DNA of 64,000 nucleotides from Euphorbia lathyris (lineage: Eukaryota; Streptophyta; Magnoliopsida; Malpighiales; Euphorbiaceae), in contig NC_088911.1 of the NCBI RefSeq assembly GCF_963576675.1, positions 131,691,929 to 131,755,928 of the forward strand. Direction: 5' to 3'. The notes below the pieces were generated by a model, which saw only the letters and a list, made by a program, of their open reading frames with translations, was not told the origin of the DNA and searched no databases. Shown piece after piece: positions 32,698-43,495 of the stretch. Position 1 is the stretch's first letter, and every line of letters begins with the position of its first letter. Position numbers and translations under genes: made by a program.

Positions 32698-33426
32698 GGC
32701 CCTGTTTGGGAATTAGCTGTTAGCTGATTACATTAGCTGATTTGACTAGCTGATTTGAACAATCGGCTTGGGATGAATGTCATTGGTTCTTTTCCTCTCT
32801 TTCCCTCTCGCGAGCTTCCTTTCGGAGTCGGCGTGCTTCCTTATTCGCGAGAATTTCCTCCCTCCGGATGCTTCCAAGGTTAGTGGCAGGCGTGACCAGG
32901 CGGAGCGGATGCCCCGACGAAAAAAAACCTCCTTTTCTTCTTCGGCCTCTCTTTCTCCGGGGGAGTCGTTTTCGGGGAAGTCGTCCGTAAGGAATAAGCG
33001 TTTAGGGAAAGCAGTCCCTCCGGCTATTCCGGTAAGCAAGTAGCCCGTTATGGATTCCCCCCCGTACCCCAATTTTATTTTACTCTTTCCGGCTATGTAT
33101 AGTTGTTTGTTAGACCTGTTTGGTAAAAATTAGCTGATTGATAATAGCGGTTTGTGCAAAAAAGACAAATAAGGGCATTAATTTTGGCGCAGGAGAAGAG
33201 ATAGTCTATTTATTGGGGTCAAATAAGTCCATTAATTTTAATATCTCAAAAAGCTAATTGAAAAAGCTCCTAAAATGAGCTTTTTCAAAATTAGCGTTTT
33301 CATCTCAAAACGCTCTTCCAAATCTCTCTCCACCAAACACTCCAATCAGCGGTTTCAGTGGTCAAACTGCTAAAGTTGGTCAAAAATGCTCTTTTTATCC
33401 CAAAACGCTCTTTGCCAAACAGGGCC
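32698..33426. mobile_element. MITE with Tourist-like TIR carrying a GC-rich inserted segment
   Basis: The left end is GGCCCTGTTTGGGAATTAGC and the right end, reversed, is GGCCCTGTTTGGCAAAGAGC. A 3-bp direct repeat GAA flanks both (32695-32697, 33427-33429). The TIR resembles PIF/Harbinger Tourist elements, although GAA is not the usual TWA target. A second left-end-like copy (GACCTGTTTGGTAAAAATTAGC, split here as GACCTGTTTGG then TAAAAATTAGC) begins at 33113. Between the two left ends lies a GC-rich block (about 32764-33105) unlike its surroundings. Confidence 0.6.
32764..33105. other. GC-rich foreign-looking segment inside MITE, possibly organelle-derived
   Basis: Base composition changes sharply. 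There are repeated CTTTC/CGGGGGAGT/TTCGGGG words and an open frame on both strands (for example 32777-33043). The style recalls plant mitochondrial noncoding DNA, but no identifiable organellar gene is present, so the origin is a guess. I do not call the open frames genes. Confidence 0.35.
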
Positions 33427-34149
33427 GAAGTGTGTATCAAACCAACCTTCCTTTTCCCATAATTTGTTTTTTCTTACGACACAAAAATCGAAGTTGGGTT
33501 TTAAGGGTTGTTGATCAAAACATCACAATTGAGTTCAAATAGAAATTTTGATCCAATTTCAATTGATGCTTTGTTTTTTTTTTTTTTGTTATTACTTTCC
33601 TCGCATATGTATAAGAAAATCCATTTGATTTTTAAAAAAGCATTACCAATCTTTAACTTTTAAAAGAATGATCGAGTTTTCTCAACCTTTTCGGCCTTTT
33701 GATTCATAGAAACAAGTCAAAAAGATTGAGAAAGATTTTGTAAAGCACCGTAAATAAGGATATACAAGTTTGTAAACATATAAGTGTATGGTTAACCTAA
33801 TAACAAAAATATTCGTAAAGGGACTACAATCAAGGTTGTAAAAAAATGCTAAGCGGGTACGACCCTCGAGGATTAACCAATGATTAATCTTGGATTGATC
33901 GAAATTAATCGGATTTATTTTTTATATTTGTCAATAAATAAATTATTTTTTGGTAGACAAAGAAGGCTCAAGGCCTAAAGAAATAATAAACAAATTATTA
34001 GATAGATATAATTAAAAATATGTATTATACTATCTAAAAATAATAATATAAATTGATTTAACGTGTATATATATATATGCAACATACCTTTAAAATGTGC
34101 AAACAATAATTTTATTAAAACAAGTCAAACAAGTAAAAAAAAAAGTATA
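33427..34149. other. AT-rich intergenic spacer
   Basis: No gene or clear repeat is seen, apart from a T-run near 33570-33590 and a short TA microsatellite near 34066-34078. Confidence 0.4.
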
Positions 34150-34158
34150 TAAATAATA

Positions 34159-34540
34159 GGGAAAGTACAAAAATAAAATTTATGGTTTGGACGATTTGCA
34201 AAGATGGTCGCCGATATTTAAAAGTTTGCAAACATTGTTCATGTGTTTTGTGCAGTTTACAAACTTGGTCATTTTGTAAAAAATTATTATCGGGACTATT
34301 TATCCCAAAAGGGAGCGATTTGGAGCAATTAAAAAGACTTACTTTGCAAATTATTCAAAATACAACATGTGACTTTACAAATTAACTAAACCACGAGTAT
34401 TGTGTGAATGAAAAATTGACTCACATATTATTTAACTGCCAATTTTAGAAAAACGTAGAACTCATGTTTGTAAAATTTTAAACCACATGGATTGTCTTTG
34501 CAAATCGGTCAAACTACAAGGTTTATTTTTATACTTTTTC
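34159..34540. mobile_element. Mutator-like MITE (382 bp) with perfect 9-bp TSD
   Basis: The left end is GGGAAAGTACAAAAATAAA and the right end, reversed, is GAAAAAGTATAAAAATAAA. Inverted similarity continues inward (GGACGATTTGCAAAGA versus GACCGATTTGCAAAGA). TAAATAATA is repeated exactly at 34150-34158 and 34541-34549. A 9-bp TSD is typical of Mutator-like elements. There is no coding capacity. Confidence 0.85.
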
Positions 34541-35106
34541 TAAATAATATGATTCAGAATGTTCTTAACTTCTTAAACCATATCATGGAAAAAAGTAGAG
34601 AATGCAATTAAATAAAGTATCCGAAAATAATAAATACAATTCAACAACAAAATATGAACTATAATAAAGCAAAAAGAAAGTATTAATAAAAGTTTATTGT
34701 TCTGATCATCGCCTATGCATTGTCCAAGTTGTTTAGACACTAGACCTGTTCATAGGCGGAGCTGGATCGGGCTCGGACCGGGTCCAACGAGCTTTTATCT
34801 AAAAATGCTCATCCCAGGTCCAACCCAGTCCGCTGTTAATTTAGACGGGTTCGAGTTAAAAATCAAATCACAAACCTAGCCCATATAAACCCACCTGGCT
34901 ATATATATAATTTTTACTAATATAAAATAAAATTTATACTGAAAAATAAATATAAATATATAAATTTATTAATTAATATTAATAGGCGGACCAAGCTGGG
35001 TCGGACCGTGCTATTTTTATAAATCCTAAGGCTGTTCAAAATATAGGCGGGCTTTAACGGGCCTGGACCCAAGAATAATTTTTCTTGTCTAAGCCCGTCC
35101 TAGGGG

Positions 35107-35111
35107 GACAC
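35107..35111 (+). repeat. target-site duplication (left) of copia C
   Basis: GACAC is repeated at 58405-58409 and defines the ends of copia C. Confidence 0.93.
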
Positions 35112-36479
35112 TGTTGGTCCCGTGTAACGTGACAATATTAGTTCCAAGAGGGGTTAGGAACTATTTAAAAAATTTCACGTTAGGCTGACTGTTAATTTCG
35201 AACTTAGACTTTCTCGAAGTCTTTTAGCACGGTGATACTGAGTAAGTTTTAGATACAAGCTTAGTCAACATGTGACTAAGTCTGAATCTGTACTTGAGTC
35301 AGGAGATAGCACTTGAGTCTATTCCTGAACTCAGCTTCGCAGTTCACTCAACTCAGCTTATGTTATTTTTAGCGTTTTAAGTAGGCAGTATTATAGCAAG
35401 CAATATGTTAAGGAGATAAGGGTTAGAAAGATATTACTCAGCAGACGTATCCTGGTTCAGCCTCTCCGCCTACGTCCAGTCCCCGGAATTCCTTCCGAGC
35501 TTTTCAGAATCCTCTACTGAGCTCTTTAAAGGTAGAGCACAAACCTTTTACAATAGAAAGCTGAGTATACAAGAGTACCTTCCTCTATTCCTCTACTCAC
35601 TCCTATTTCTACCGCTGAGTACTATGACCGAGTACTCAGCTTCTCCTTTCTATACTTCTAGAAATGATAGGTGTTTGTTTGTCCCAAACAACAATTGCTA
35701 AGACACTTTAGATGAATAAGACCACTCTAGACTTTTACACAAGATTGGAATTGGTGTAAGATTTCCTTTGCTTTTCTCACAGAACTTCAAATATCAATTT
35801 GGTCAGCGTTTCGACTTGATTGAAGATCTGCATCTAATGAAGCGTTTGAATGGCCTTTTTATAGTGACACTTGATACACCGGCAATTTCGAATTTCGAAA
35901 TAACCGTTGGAGGGAAACGGCTTCATGTCGCTTTCACTCAGTACGTGCTCAGCGTCTTTGGCCAATGATATTCTTGCATCTTCTGTCTTCGACAGTACTC
36001 CGCAGCTTTTCTTCAGGCAATCATAATGTTTCTATATTTTTGGCAAAGTCTTCCAGGCAGCTTTCTGTGTCTTCTGAACTTTACCCAAAGTAGAAATACT
36101 TTGTCTTCAAGTTTGTTTAGGTCAGCCGCTGACCTGACTTCATTGTCGCACAACTCAGCAGCTTCGTCTTGATGCTTTTGATCAAAGGCTTCTCGATCCT
36201 TCTCGTTGCTGGGCTTGCGTTTTATTCAGCTTGAGCTGCGTTTTGAATCTGTTTGGGCCGTGTGGCTTTCATCCGTTGACTTGGGCTTGACTTTCTTTTG
36301 TGGGCTTTTGGGCCTTACAACTTAATGTCTTATAAATTACTCAATATTGAACAAACACATTAGTACAAATAAATCAAGGCATTTTAAACTTAATGTGTTA
36401 GAATATTTTTATCATGGAGATTTAATTTCTGTTAAATAATTTTGTCAAATCAAAATCATGTGGAAAAGGTGTTTCAACA
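35112..36479 (-). repeat. 3' LTR of copia C
   Basis: On the plus strand it reads TGTTGGTCCC...GGTGTTTCAACA, the reverse complement of the family LTR. It pairs with 57030-58404. Next to it (36480-36497, minus) is the PPT AAAATGGGGGAGTT. Confidence 0.95.
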
Positions 36480-36497
36480 AACTCCCCCATTTTGATG
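36480..36497 (-). other. polypurine tract of copia C
   Basis: The minus strand reads ATCAAAATGGGGGAGTT directly before the 3' LTR. A second tract (minus: CATGGGGGAGCT) lies at about 36531-36542 and a third, now on the far side of B, at about 48250-48262. Confidence 0.8.
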
Positions 36498-36554
36498 TTG
36501 GCAAAAATATTCAATAAGGAACTCAGTGTTGAGCTCCCCCATGACAGTTAACCT

Positions 36555-37971
36555 TGTTGAAACACCTTTCCACAAGATTTTGATTTAACAAAATCATACA
36601 TGATTAAGAGGCAATTAAATTTAGATGCTTTGATTTAATTGTACTAATATGTTTGTTAAATATTGAGTGCAAAAATATATAAAGTAAAGACAGGACAAAA
36701 GTCAGCACAAGCAAAGCTGAGTAGAACGGAACTCAGCATGACAGAATAGAAGCTGAGTGGAGTTAAAATTCAGAAGCAAAATGAAGCTGACTGAAGTTGA
36801 AGACTTCTTCAGGAGCGGTTAAACAAAACGGAGCTGGTCTAGAAGGAACTCAGCATAAACGTTGAATACTCGATGAGAACAAATGAAGCTGAGTAACAGC
36901 CAGGACAGCATGAAGGATCCGTTCACTAAAAGACAAAGTCTGCCAATCTTCTGCACCAATAATTGGAACCTCGAAGACACCTAGAAGACTAATTCCAAGA
37001 GTCATGGGACGTTGGATTATTGGAAAAAGACAACTGACACAAACAGACAAACCAGACGCTAGAAGACAACCTGACGCCTGAAGAAAAGCAGAGGAAGGGA
37101 ATGGCGTGCAGTCTGAAGCTTTCCAGAAATTGTTCCCCAAAAGAGCCGTTTTGATGTTAACGGTTAAGACATTTAAAAACGATCAAATCTACAGATTTCC
37201 TTCTATAAAAGGACAATCGAAAAACCTGGATAACTGACTGAAGCATCAAAAGAAAAATACAAGAGAGAAAGATTCAAAAGCACTCAAATACAAAAAGGAT
37301 CTTACACCAACTTTTCTATTCTATGTGTAAATGCTAGATTGATTTGTAATCATCTAAAGTGTTCTTTAGTTCAAAAAGGACAAGTCTGTGATCAATAGGA
37401 ATATTGAGAGTGTAAAGCTGAGTGCTTAGTTGTAAGCATTTCAGTGGTAGAGAAATCTAGGTGCTGGGTTGTAGCAATTAGTAGGAGTTGAGTAGACGAA
37501 TAGAGGAAGGTACTCTTGCATATTCAACTGCCTTGTAATTGGTTTGTGCTCTACCTTTAAAGAGCTCAGTATTGGATTCAAAAAGCCCGGAGGACTCTGG
37601 GGACTGGACGTAGGCAGAGAGGTCGAACCAGGATAAGTGATACGGAGTAATCTCTAAACTCTCTCCTATAATTGCATGTGTTGTTTGTTTTATTTACTCA
37701 GCGTATAAATTGCCCAAGCTGACCTTGAGTAAGTAAGTGGTGTTGAGTTAGAAGCTAACCTCCAAGAGTGTCAATTCCTAACTCTCAAGAAAACATTTTT
37801 GGTCAACATCTGACTAAAGCTGTCTTGAGATATATCTCACCAAGCTGACCAAAGGCTAAAGTTAATAGACTTTCAAAATGACTTCCAGTCAGCTTAATTA
37901 AAACGCGAAAAAGTTACATTAGTTCCTAACCCCCCCCCCCCCCCTTTGGAACTAATTACCAGGGACCAACA
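36555..37971 (+). repeat. 5' LTR of copia B
   Basis: It reads TGTTGAAACACC...GGGACCAACA. TATAAAA is at 37204-37210, followed by a likely transcript start region. A homopolymer of about 18 C lies near 37930-37944, against about 9 C in the 3' LTR. TSD AACCT precedes it. Confidence 0.96.
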
Positions 37972-37973
37972 AG

Positions 37974-37985
37974 TGGTATCAGAGC
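37974..37985 (+). other. primer binding site of copia B, initiator tRNA-Met type
   Basis: TGGTATCAGAGC lies 2 nt behind the 5' LTR and is complementary to the 3' end of plant initiator tRNA-Met, the usual copia/Sirevirus primer. Confidence 0.92.
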
Positions 37986-38033
37986 CTAAGCTCACTACTC
38001 AAAGATTTAACAATCTTGAGCTGATCCCTAAAA

Positions 38034-39827
38034 ATGGGTGAGAATAGCACTCGTTTCCTTTTTGGAAACCAAACAACACAGATACTCCCTGAGGGGTTAT
38101 CGATCACTAGACCTCCCCTATTCTTTGGATCAAACTATACTTTCTGGAAGAATAGGATGAATAACTTTATACAAGCCACAAACATGAGTGCATGGCTTGC
38201 AATTGTTCAAGGTCCACATGTGCCATACAAAACTGTTAACAATGAGAACATTATTAAAAGTGAGGCTGAGTGGACAGAGGATGACCTCAGAAAATTACAA
38301 AATAATGCTTCGGCTATAAATATGCTTCACTGTGCGTTAGATGCTGCAGAATACAATAAAATTTCAGGTTGTGAGTCAGCACAGGAAATTTGGAAGAAGC
38401 TTGAAGTGACCTATGAAAGCACAAGCAAAGTTAAGGAGTCTAAAGTCAATCAACATATGAGACTCTACGAGCTGTTTGAGATGAAGGAAAATGAAGACAT
38501 CTCAGAGATGAACGCAAGGTTCACAAACATTATAAATGAGCTAAAAAGACTTGGAAAGAACTTCACTGAAGAAGAACAGGTGAAGAAAATACTGAGAAGT
38601 CTGCCTAAGAGCTGGCAAGCAAAGAAAACAGCCGTAGAAGAAGCCCAAAACTTGACTACCTACAAATATGATGAGTTGATCGGTTCCCTGCTGACCCATG
38701 AAATCTCTATGAAAAACTTTGAAGCCAAAGAGAAAGAAAAATCAGAAGATAAGAAAGAAAAATCCCTTATCATGAAAGCTGACTCAACTGAAGCAGAGTC
38801 AACTGATGATGAGAAACTGGCCATGTTCACCAGAAAGATGAAAAAGCTGTTCAGGAGAAATGATAGAAATGGCAAAAGATCATTTAGAAGAAATGATAAA
38901 TACAAAGCTAAGTCAAGTGACAAGTACAAGAAGGACAGCTCGAAATCTGTCACATGTTTTGAGTGTCATCAAACCGGGCACATCAAGTCAAGCTGTCCCA
39001 ACCTCAAGAAAGAGAAGAAGGGAAGCAAAAAGGCTATGGTAGCCACATGGAGTGACAGTGATGAGTCAACATCATCTGAAGCTGAGCAAAATGAAACAGC
39101 CAACATATGTTTTATGGCAGATGATGAAGCTGACCAATCCCAATCTGAGCATGCTGACCTTTCTGATGAAACTGACCAAGAGAATCACAACAATGAGGTA
39201 ACATCCTTACTCTTGCTTAGAAATGAAATGGTAAATGCCCTGAGTGACTTATATACACTAACTAAGAAGTGTAACAAAAAGATTAAGGCACTCAGCAGGC
39301 GTTGTGATGAGATTGAAGAGGTCAAGCTGAGTGACCTCCGATATCTTCTCCAGGACAACTCTGACTTGCATACCAACATGCAAATCATACATAAGTTTGT
39401 CACGGAGGTTCAATCTGAGTCGAAGAAACTTAGAAAGGATATCACAATGTTACAAAGTCAAGAGAAGGGCTTAAAAAGAAATAAAGCCCATGATGAGTAT
39501 GCAAATACCAGTCAGCATAAGCAAATTACTCAATGTGAGTGTTGTGGAAAGAGGGGACACATAAAGGATGTGTGTTGGCATAACAAGCAGACTGTCCAAT
39601 GTGACTTCTGCGGAAGAAAAGGGCATACTACAAAAGTATGTTGGCATGCCCAACACAATAATGCTGACTATACTCAGTTCAACCCACAAAGGGTGTCCTT
39701 TTGTGAATTCTGTGGTAAGCCAGGCCACACCATAAAAGTATGTCGTCACAAGTTAAAATATGATTTTGCACCTGTTTATACTAACAAGAAAGGACCCAAA
39801 AGAAATTGGGTACCTAAAAATGAATAG
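38034..39827 (+). CDS. copia B gag (597 aa), intact
   Basis: The ATG lies 48 nt behind the primer site. Residues of about 20-215 form the capsid domain of copia gag (UBN2/DUF4219 type: FFGSNYTFWKNRM, NMLHCALDAAEYNKISGC, AQEIWKKLEVTYE, RLGKNFTEEEQVKKILRSLP). A basic and acidic linker follows, with a first zinc knuckle CFECHQTGHIKSSC near residue 305. An acidic Asp/Glu/Ser stretch and a coiled coil (about 400-470) come next, then three more CX2CX4HX4C knuckles (CECCGKRGHIKDVC, CDFCGRKGHTTKVC, CEFCGKPGHTIKVC). Four knuckles is more than the one or two usual for plant copia gag. It ends at UAG 39825-39827; pol follows in the same frame. It would form virus-like particles and bind genomic RNA. Confidence 0.9.
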   Translation: MGENSTRFLFGNQTTQILPEGLSITRPPLFFGSNYTFWKNRMNNFIQATNMSAWLAIVQGPHVPYKTVNNENIIKSEAEWTEDDLRKLQNNASAINMLHCALDAAEYNKISGCESAQEIWKKLEVTYESTSKVKESKVNQHMRLYELFEMKENEDISEMNARFTNIINELKRLGKNFTEEEQVKKILRSLPKSWQAKKTAVEEAQNLTTYKYDELIGSLLTHEISMKNFEAKEKEKSEDKKEKSLIMKADSTEAESTDDEKLAMFTRKMKKLFRRNDRNGKRSFRRNDKYKAKSSDKYKKDSSKSVTCFECHQTGHIKSSCPNLKKEKKGSKKAMVATWSDSDESTSSEAEQNETANICFMADDEADQSQSEHADLSDETDQENHNNEVTSLLLLRNEMVNALSDLYTLTKKCNKKIKALSRRCDEIEEVKLSDLRYLLQDNSDLHTNMQIIHKFVTEVQSESKKLRKDITMLQSQEKGLKRNKAHDEYANTSQHKQITQCECCGKRGHIKDVCWHNKQTVQCDFCGRKGHTTKVCWHAQHNNADYTQFNPQRVSFCEFCGKPGHTIKVCRHKLKYDFAPVYTNKKGPKRNWVPKNE

Positions 39828-42800
39828 TTTAAACTGCAGGCCAGCTTGACATGCGTGGAGAAGTCAAAACTATGGTATATAGACAGCGCATGCTCAAGGC
39901 ATATGACGGGTGATGAAACTCAGTTCATCACACTAGAGCTTAAACGAGGTGGAAGTGTAAGCTTTGGAGACAACAAGAAGGGTAAGATAGTCGGCTCAGG
40001 TACTATCGGAGGTAACCCAACTATTGAGTCTGTCTTCTTAGTTAAAGGTCTCAAATACAATCTGCTAAGTGTAGCTCAGCTTTGCAAGAGCGGCAGAAAG
40101 GTTGTATTTGATGATACTAAGTGTCAAATACTCGAGGGAAATACAAATGAGTTAATTTTAACTGCTCCTCGTGTAGAAAATGTATACATGTTAAACTTAG
40201 AAAAACAGTTTTCTAAAAACATATGCTTAGTGTCTAAAGAGGACAACTCCTGGCTATGGCATAGAAGACTTGGGCATGTCAGCATGGACCTTCTTGCCAA
40301 ATTAGCTAGAAAGCAATTAGTTGAGGGATTACCCAAATTAATGTTTGAAAAGGATCAACTATGTAAAGCTTGCCAGCAAGGAAAACAAACTAAAAAGTGA
40401 TTTCATAGCAAAAATATTGTCTCAACCAAAAGACCATTGGAATTACTACACTTAGATCTTTTCGGACCTATCCAGCCACTCAGCTTGGGAGGTAAGAAAT
40501 TTTCCTTGGTTATTGTAGATGATTTCTCTCGGTATACTTGGATCATCTTGCTGAGTAGCAAGGATGAAACCTTTGAGATGTTTACCACATTGATCAAAAA
40601 GCTTGAAAATGACAAAGACCTAAGAGTAGCTCACATTAGAAGCGACAATGGTGGAGAATTCAAAAACCAACAGTTTGATGAATTCTGTGAAATCAGTGGT
40701 ATTGACCACAACTTCTCTGCTCCTAGAACACCTCAACAAAATGGGGTCGTTGAAAGGAAAAATAGAACCATTGTTGAAATAGCTAGGACAATGCTGAGTG
40801 AAAATAGGCTTCCAAAGTACTTCTGGGGTGAAGTTGTTCACACGGCATGTTACATACTGAATAGGGCTCTAGTTAGACCTATACTTAAGAAAACCTCATA
40901 TGAACTTTGGAAAGGTCGAAAGCCCAACATTGGATACTTTCGTGCCTTTGGGTGTAAATGCTTTATACTCAATACAAAAGACAACCTTGCTAAATTTGAT
41001 GCTAAAGCTGACGAGGCGATCTTTTTAGGGTACTCAACAAACAGTAAAGCATATAGAGTATTTAACAAAAGAACTCAGATTGTAGAAGAGTCTGTACATG
41101 TTGAGTTCGATGAAACTGACCCTACAGGTAAGTCAGCTCAGCCTGAAGAAGATGAACCAGGCTCAGCTTCCGCTGATCAACCAGAAGCCTCTGTGTCAAC
41201 TATACAGGAGCTGACCCAAGGTAAGCAAGAAATTGAAATATCATTTGTTGACCAATCTATTCCTGTAGAGATTGTAGAAACACCTCTTCCAAACAACTCA
41301 ACATTGCCTAAGGAAATAAAGATACCAAGAGGACATACTGAACAAGCCATTCTTGATGCCGCCAACAACAAATTAATGACCAGAGATCAACTTAGAAAAT
41401 ACCTCAGCAATGTTGCATTCGTATCAATACATGAGCCAAAGAACTTTGCTGATGCTGAGCAAGATGAATATTGGATCAATGTTATGTAAGAAGAGCTTGA
41501 CCAATTCACCAGAAATGAGGTATGGGATTTAGTGCCTAAACCTAGGAATCAAAAGCCCATAGGAACCAAATGGGTCTTTAGAAATAAGCTAGATGAGCAT
41601 GGAAATGTGATTAGAAACAAAGCTCGACTTGTAGCACAAGGCTATAGTCAGCAAGAGGGTATAGACTATGGAGAAACATTTGCTCCTGTTGCTAGATTAG
41701 AAGCTATACGTATATTGTGTGCCTATGCCAGTTACATGAATTTTAAACTATATCAAATGGATGTGAAAAGTGCATTTCTTAATGGCTTTATAAACGAAGA
41801 GGTATATGTAAATCAACCTCCTGGGTTTGAAGACCCAAAATTTCCAAACCACGTTTATAAACTCAAGAAGGCCCTGTACGGTCTAAAGCAAGCTCCAAGA
41901 GCTTGGTATGAGATGTTGACCAACTTCCTGCTGACCAGGAACTATGTTAGGGGAAAAGCTGACACAACCTTGTTTATTAAGAAAAAGGGTAAACACACTC
42001 TACTTGCACAGATATATGTTGATGATATAATTTTTGGTGCTACTGACGAATCCTTGTGCAAAGAATTTAGCCAACAGATGCAAACTGAGTTCTAAATGTC
42101 CATGATGGGTGAACTCAACTTCTTCCTTGGACTTCAAATCAAGCAAGGAACGAATGACATCTTTATAAGTCAGACTAAATACACAAAGGAAATGTTAAAG
42201 AAATTCAGCATGGTAGATTGCAAACCAATATCAACCCCCATGGGTACTGATACCGTCCTATGCAAAGATGAGAAGAGTAAGTCAGTTGATAGTAAACTCT
42301 AACGAGGTATGATAGGCTCTTTACTCTATCTCACTGCCAGTAGACTAGACATTCAATACTCAGTATGCTATTGTGCTAGATATCAAGCTGACCCCAGGGA
42401 ATCTCATCTAATTGCCGTAAAAAGAATTTTTAGATACTTGCAAAGCTCAGTTGATGGAGGTCTATGGTATCCAATCTCAAATGACTTCACACTCATTGGA
42501 TATACTGATGCTGACTATGGACGAGACAAGCTAGAACGGAAGAGCACTTCAGGAGGATGCCACTTCCTTGGAAGCTGTCTAGTATCTTGGTTCAGTAAAA
42601 AGCAATCATCCGTAGCACTGTCTACAACTGAAGCTGAGTACGTGGCTACTGGAAGCTGTGTTGCACAAATTCTATGGATAAAGCAACATCTTGAGGATTA
42701 CGGAGTCAAAACAAAGACAATAGAGATCAAATGCGACAACAAGAGTGTCATTGATCTATCAAAAAATCCAGTCCAACACAGCAGAATGAAGCATGTTAGC

Positions 42801-42959
42801 ATAAGGCATCACTTCATCAGAGACCATGTACTAAAAGATGAGATCAAGCTAACCTACGTGCCAACAAATGATCAGCTTGCAGATATCTTCACAAAGCCCT
42901 TGGCACGAGAACATTTCAACACACTAAGGGAAGCAATTGGTATGTCAAATCCACTCTAA
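39828..42959 (+). pseudogene. copia B pol (PR-INT-RT-RNase H), in frame with gag, four stops
   Basis: The protease has WYIDSACSRHMTG with the D-S-A active site. Integrase follows with WHRRLGH and CKACQQGK zinc ligands and the DDE core (VDDFSRY, RSDNGGEF, VVERKN), then RT with [10 protein letters not shown], and RNase H with YTDADYGRDK and STTEAEYVA. It ends at TAA 42957-42959. Lesions, all in one frame, are TGA 40398-40400, TAA 41487-41489, TAA 42093-42095 and TAA 42300-42302. There is no frameshift. The domain set is complete, but no full polyprotein can be made. Confidence 0.93.
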
Positions 42960-43495
42960 CTAAATCTGTATTGAATAATTGTCATATGAATGGAACCTTG
43001 AGTAATTGTGGAAATGCCACCCTATGCTGAATTGACATATATATTGAGTGATGGTACTAAGTAGTCATAAAAGCTGAGTTAACATCCTATGCTGAGTAGA
43101 AAAACATATTGAGTAATCACTCTATGCTGAGTAAATGCACATGCTGAGTAAGTGATAGAGAAATAATCTTCACAAAAGCTAGGCACTCAATATCTAGGAT
43201 GTTTCGAATTCCAGTAAAACCTAGTAAAAACCCACTCGCATAAAGTGAATCTACACGTGTAACCTCTGACACCTTGAGAAGACGCACATTAATGGCAAAA
43301 CCCATGCGCCGAAGATGTCATAATTGACAGAATATCTGTCGGTTGAACGTCCCTAGGAGAAAAACGGCTAGATAATGATTTAGGGTCTTCATGAATTTAT
43401 ATAAAAAGTAGAAGAACCCCCACTCGTCATTCTTTACGCCTGAAATCCCCAAAGATCAAACTTCCTTCTCTCTAAGAATTTCAAAATCGTCAAAA
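42960..43495 (+). promoter_or_regulatory. copia B spacer with TATA box for third ORF
   Basis: No ORF. 43040-43150 contains four GCTGAGT and two ATTGAGT. TATATAAAAA at 43398-43407 lies about 98 nt before the ATG at 43496. The leader is CT-rich with CTTCCTTCTCTC near 43461-43472. The architecture is the same as in copies A and C. Confidence 0.55.

Noticed and set aside
32777..33043. 88-codon open frame (plus an antisense one) in the GC-rich MITE insert
   Set aside because: Open frames on both strands are expected from low stop-codon density in GC-rich DNA. No domain or start context is convincing.
37930..37945. Long C homopolymer as an assembly gap marker
   Set aside because: The C-run exists at reduced length in every family LTR, so it is a real element feature of uncertain length rather than an artificial join.
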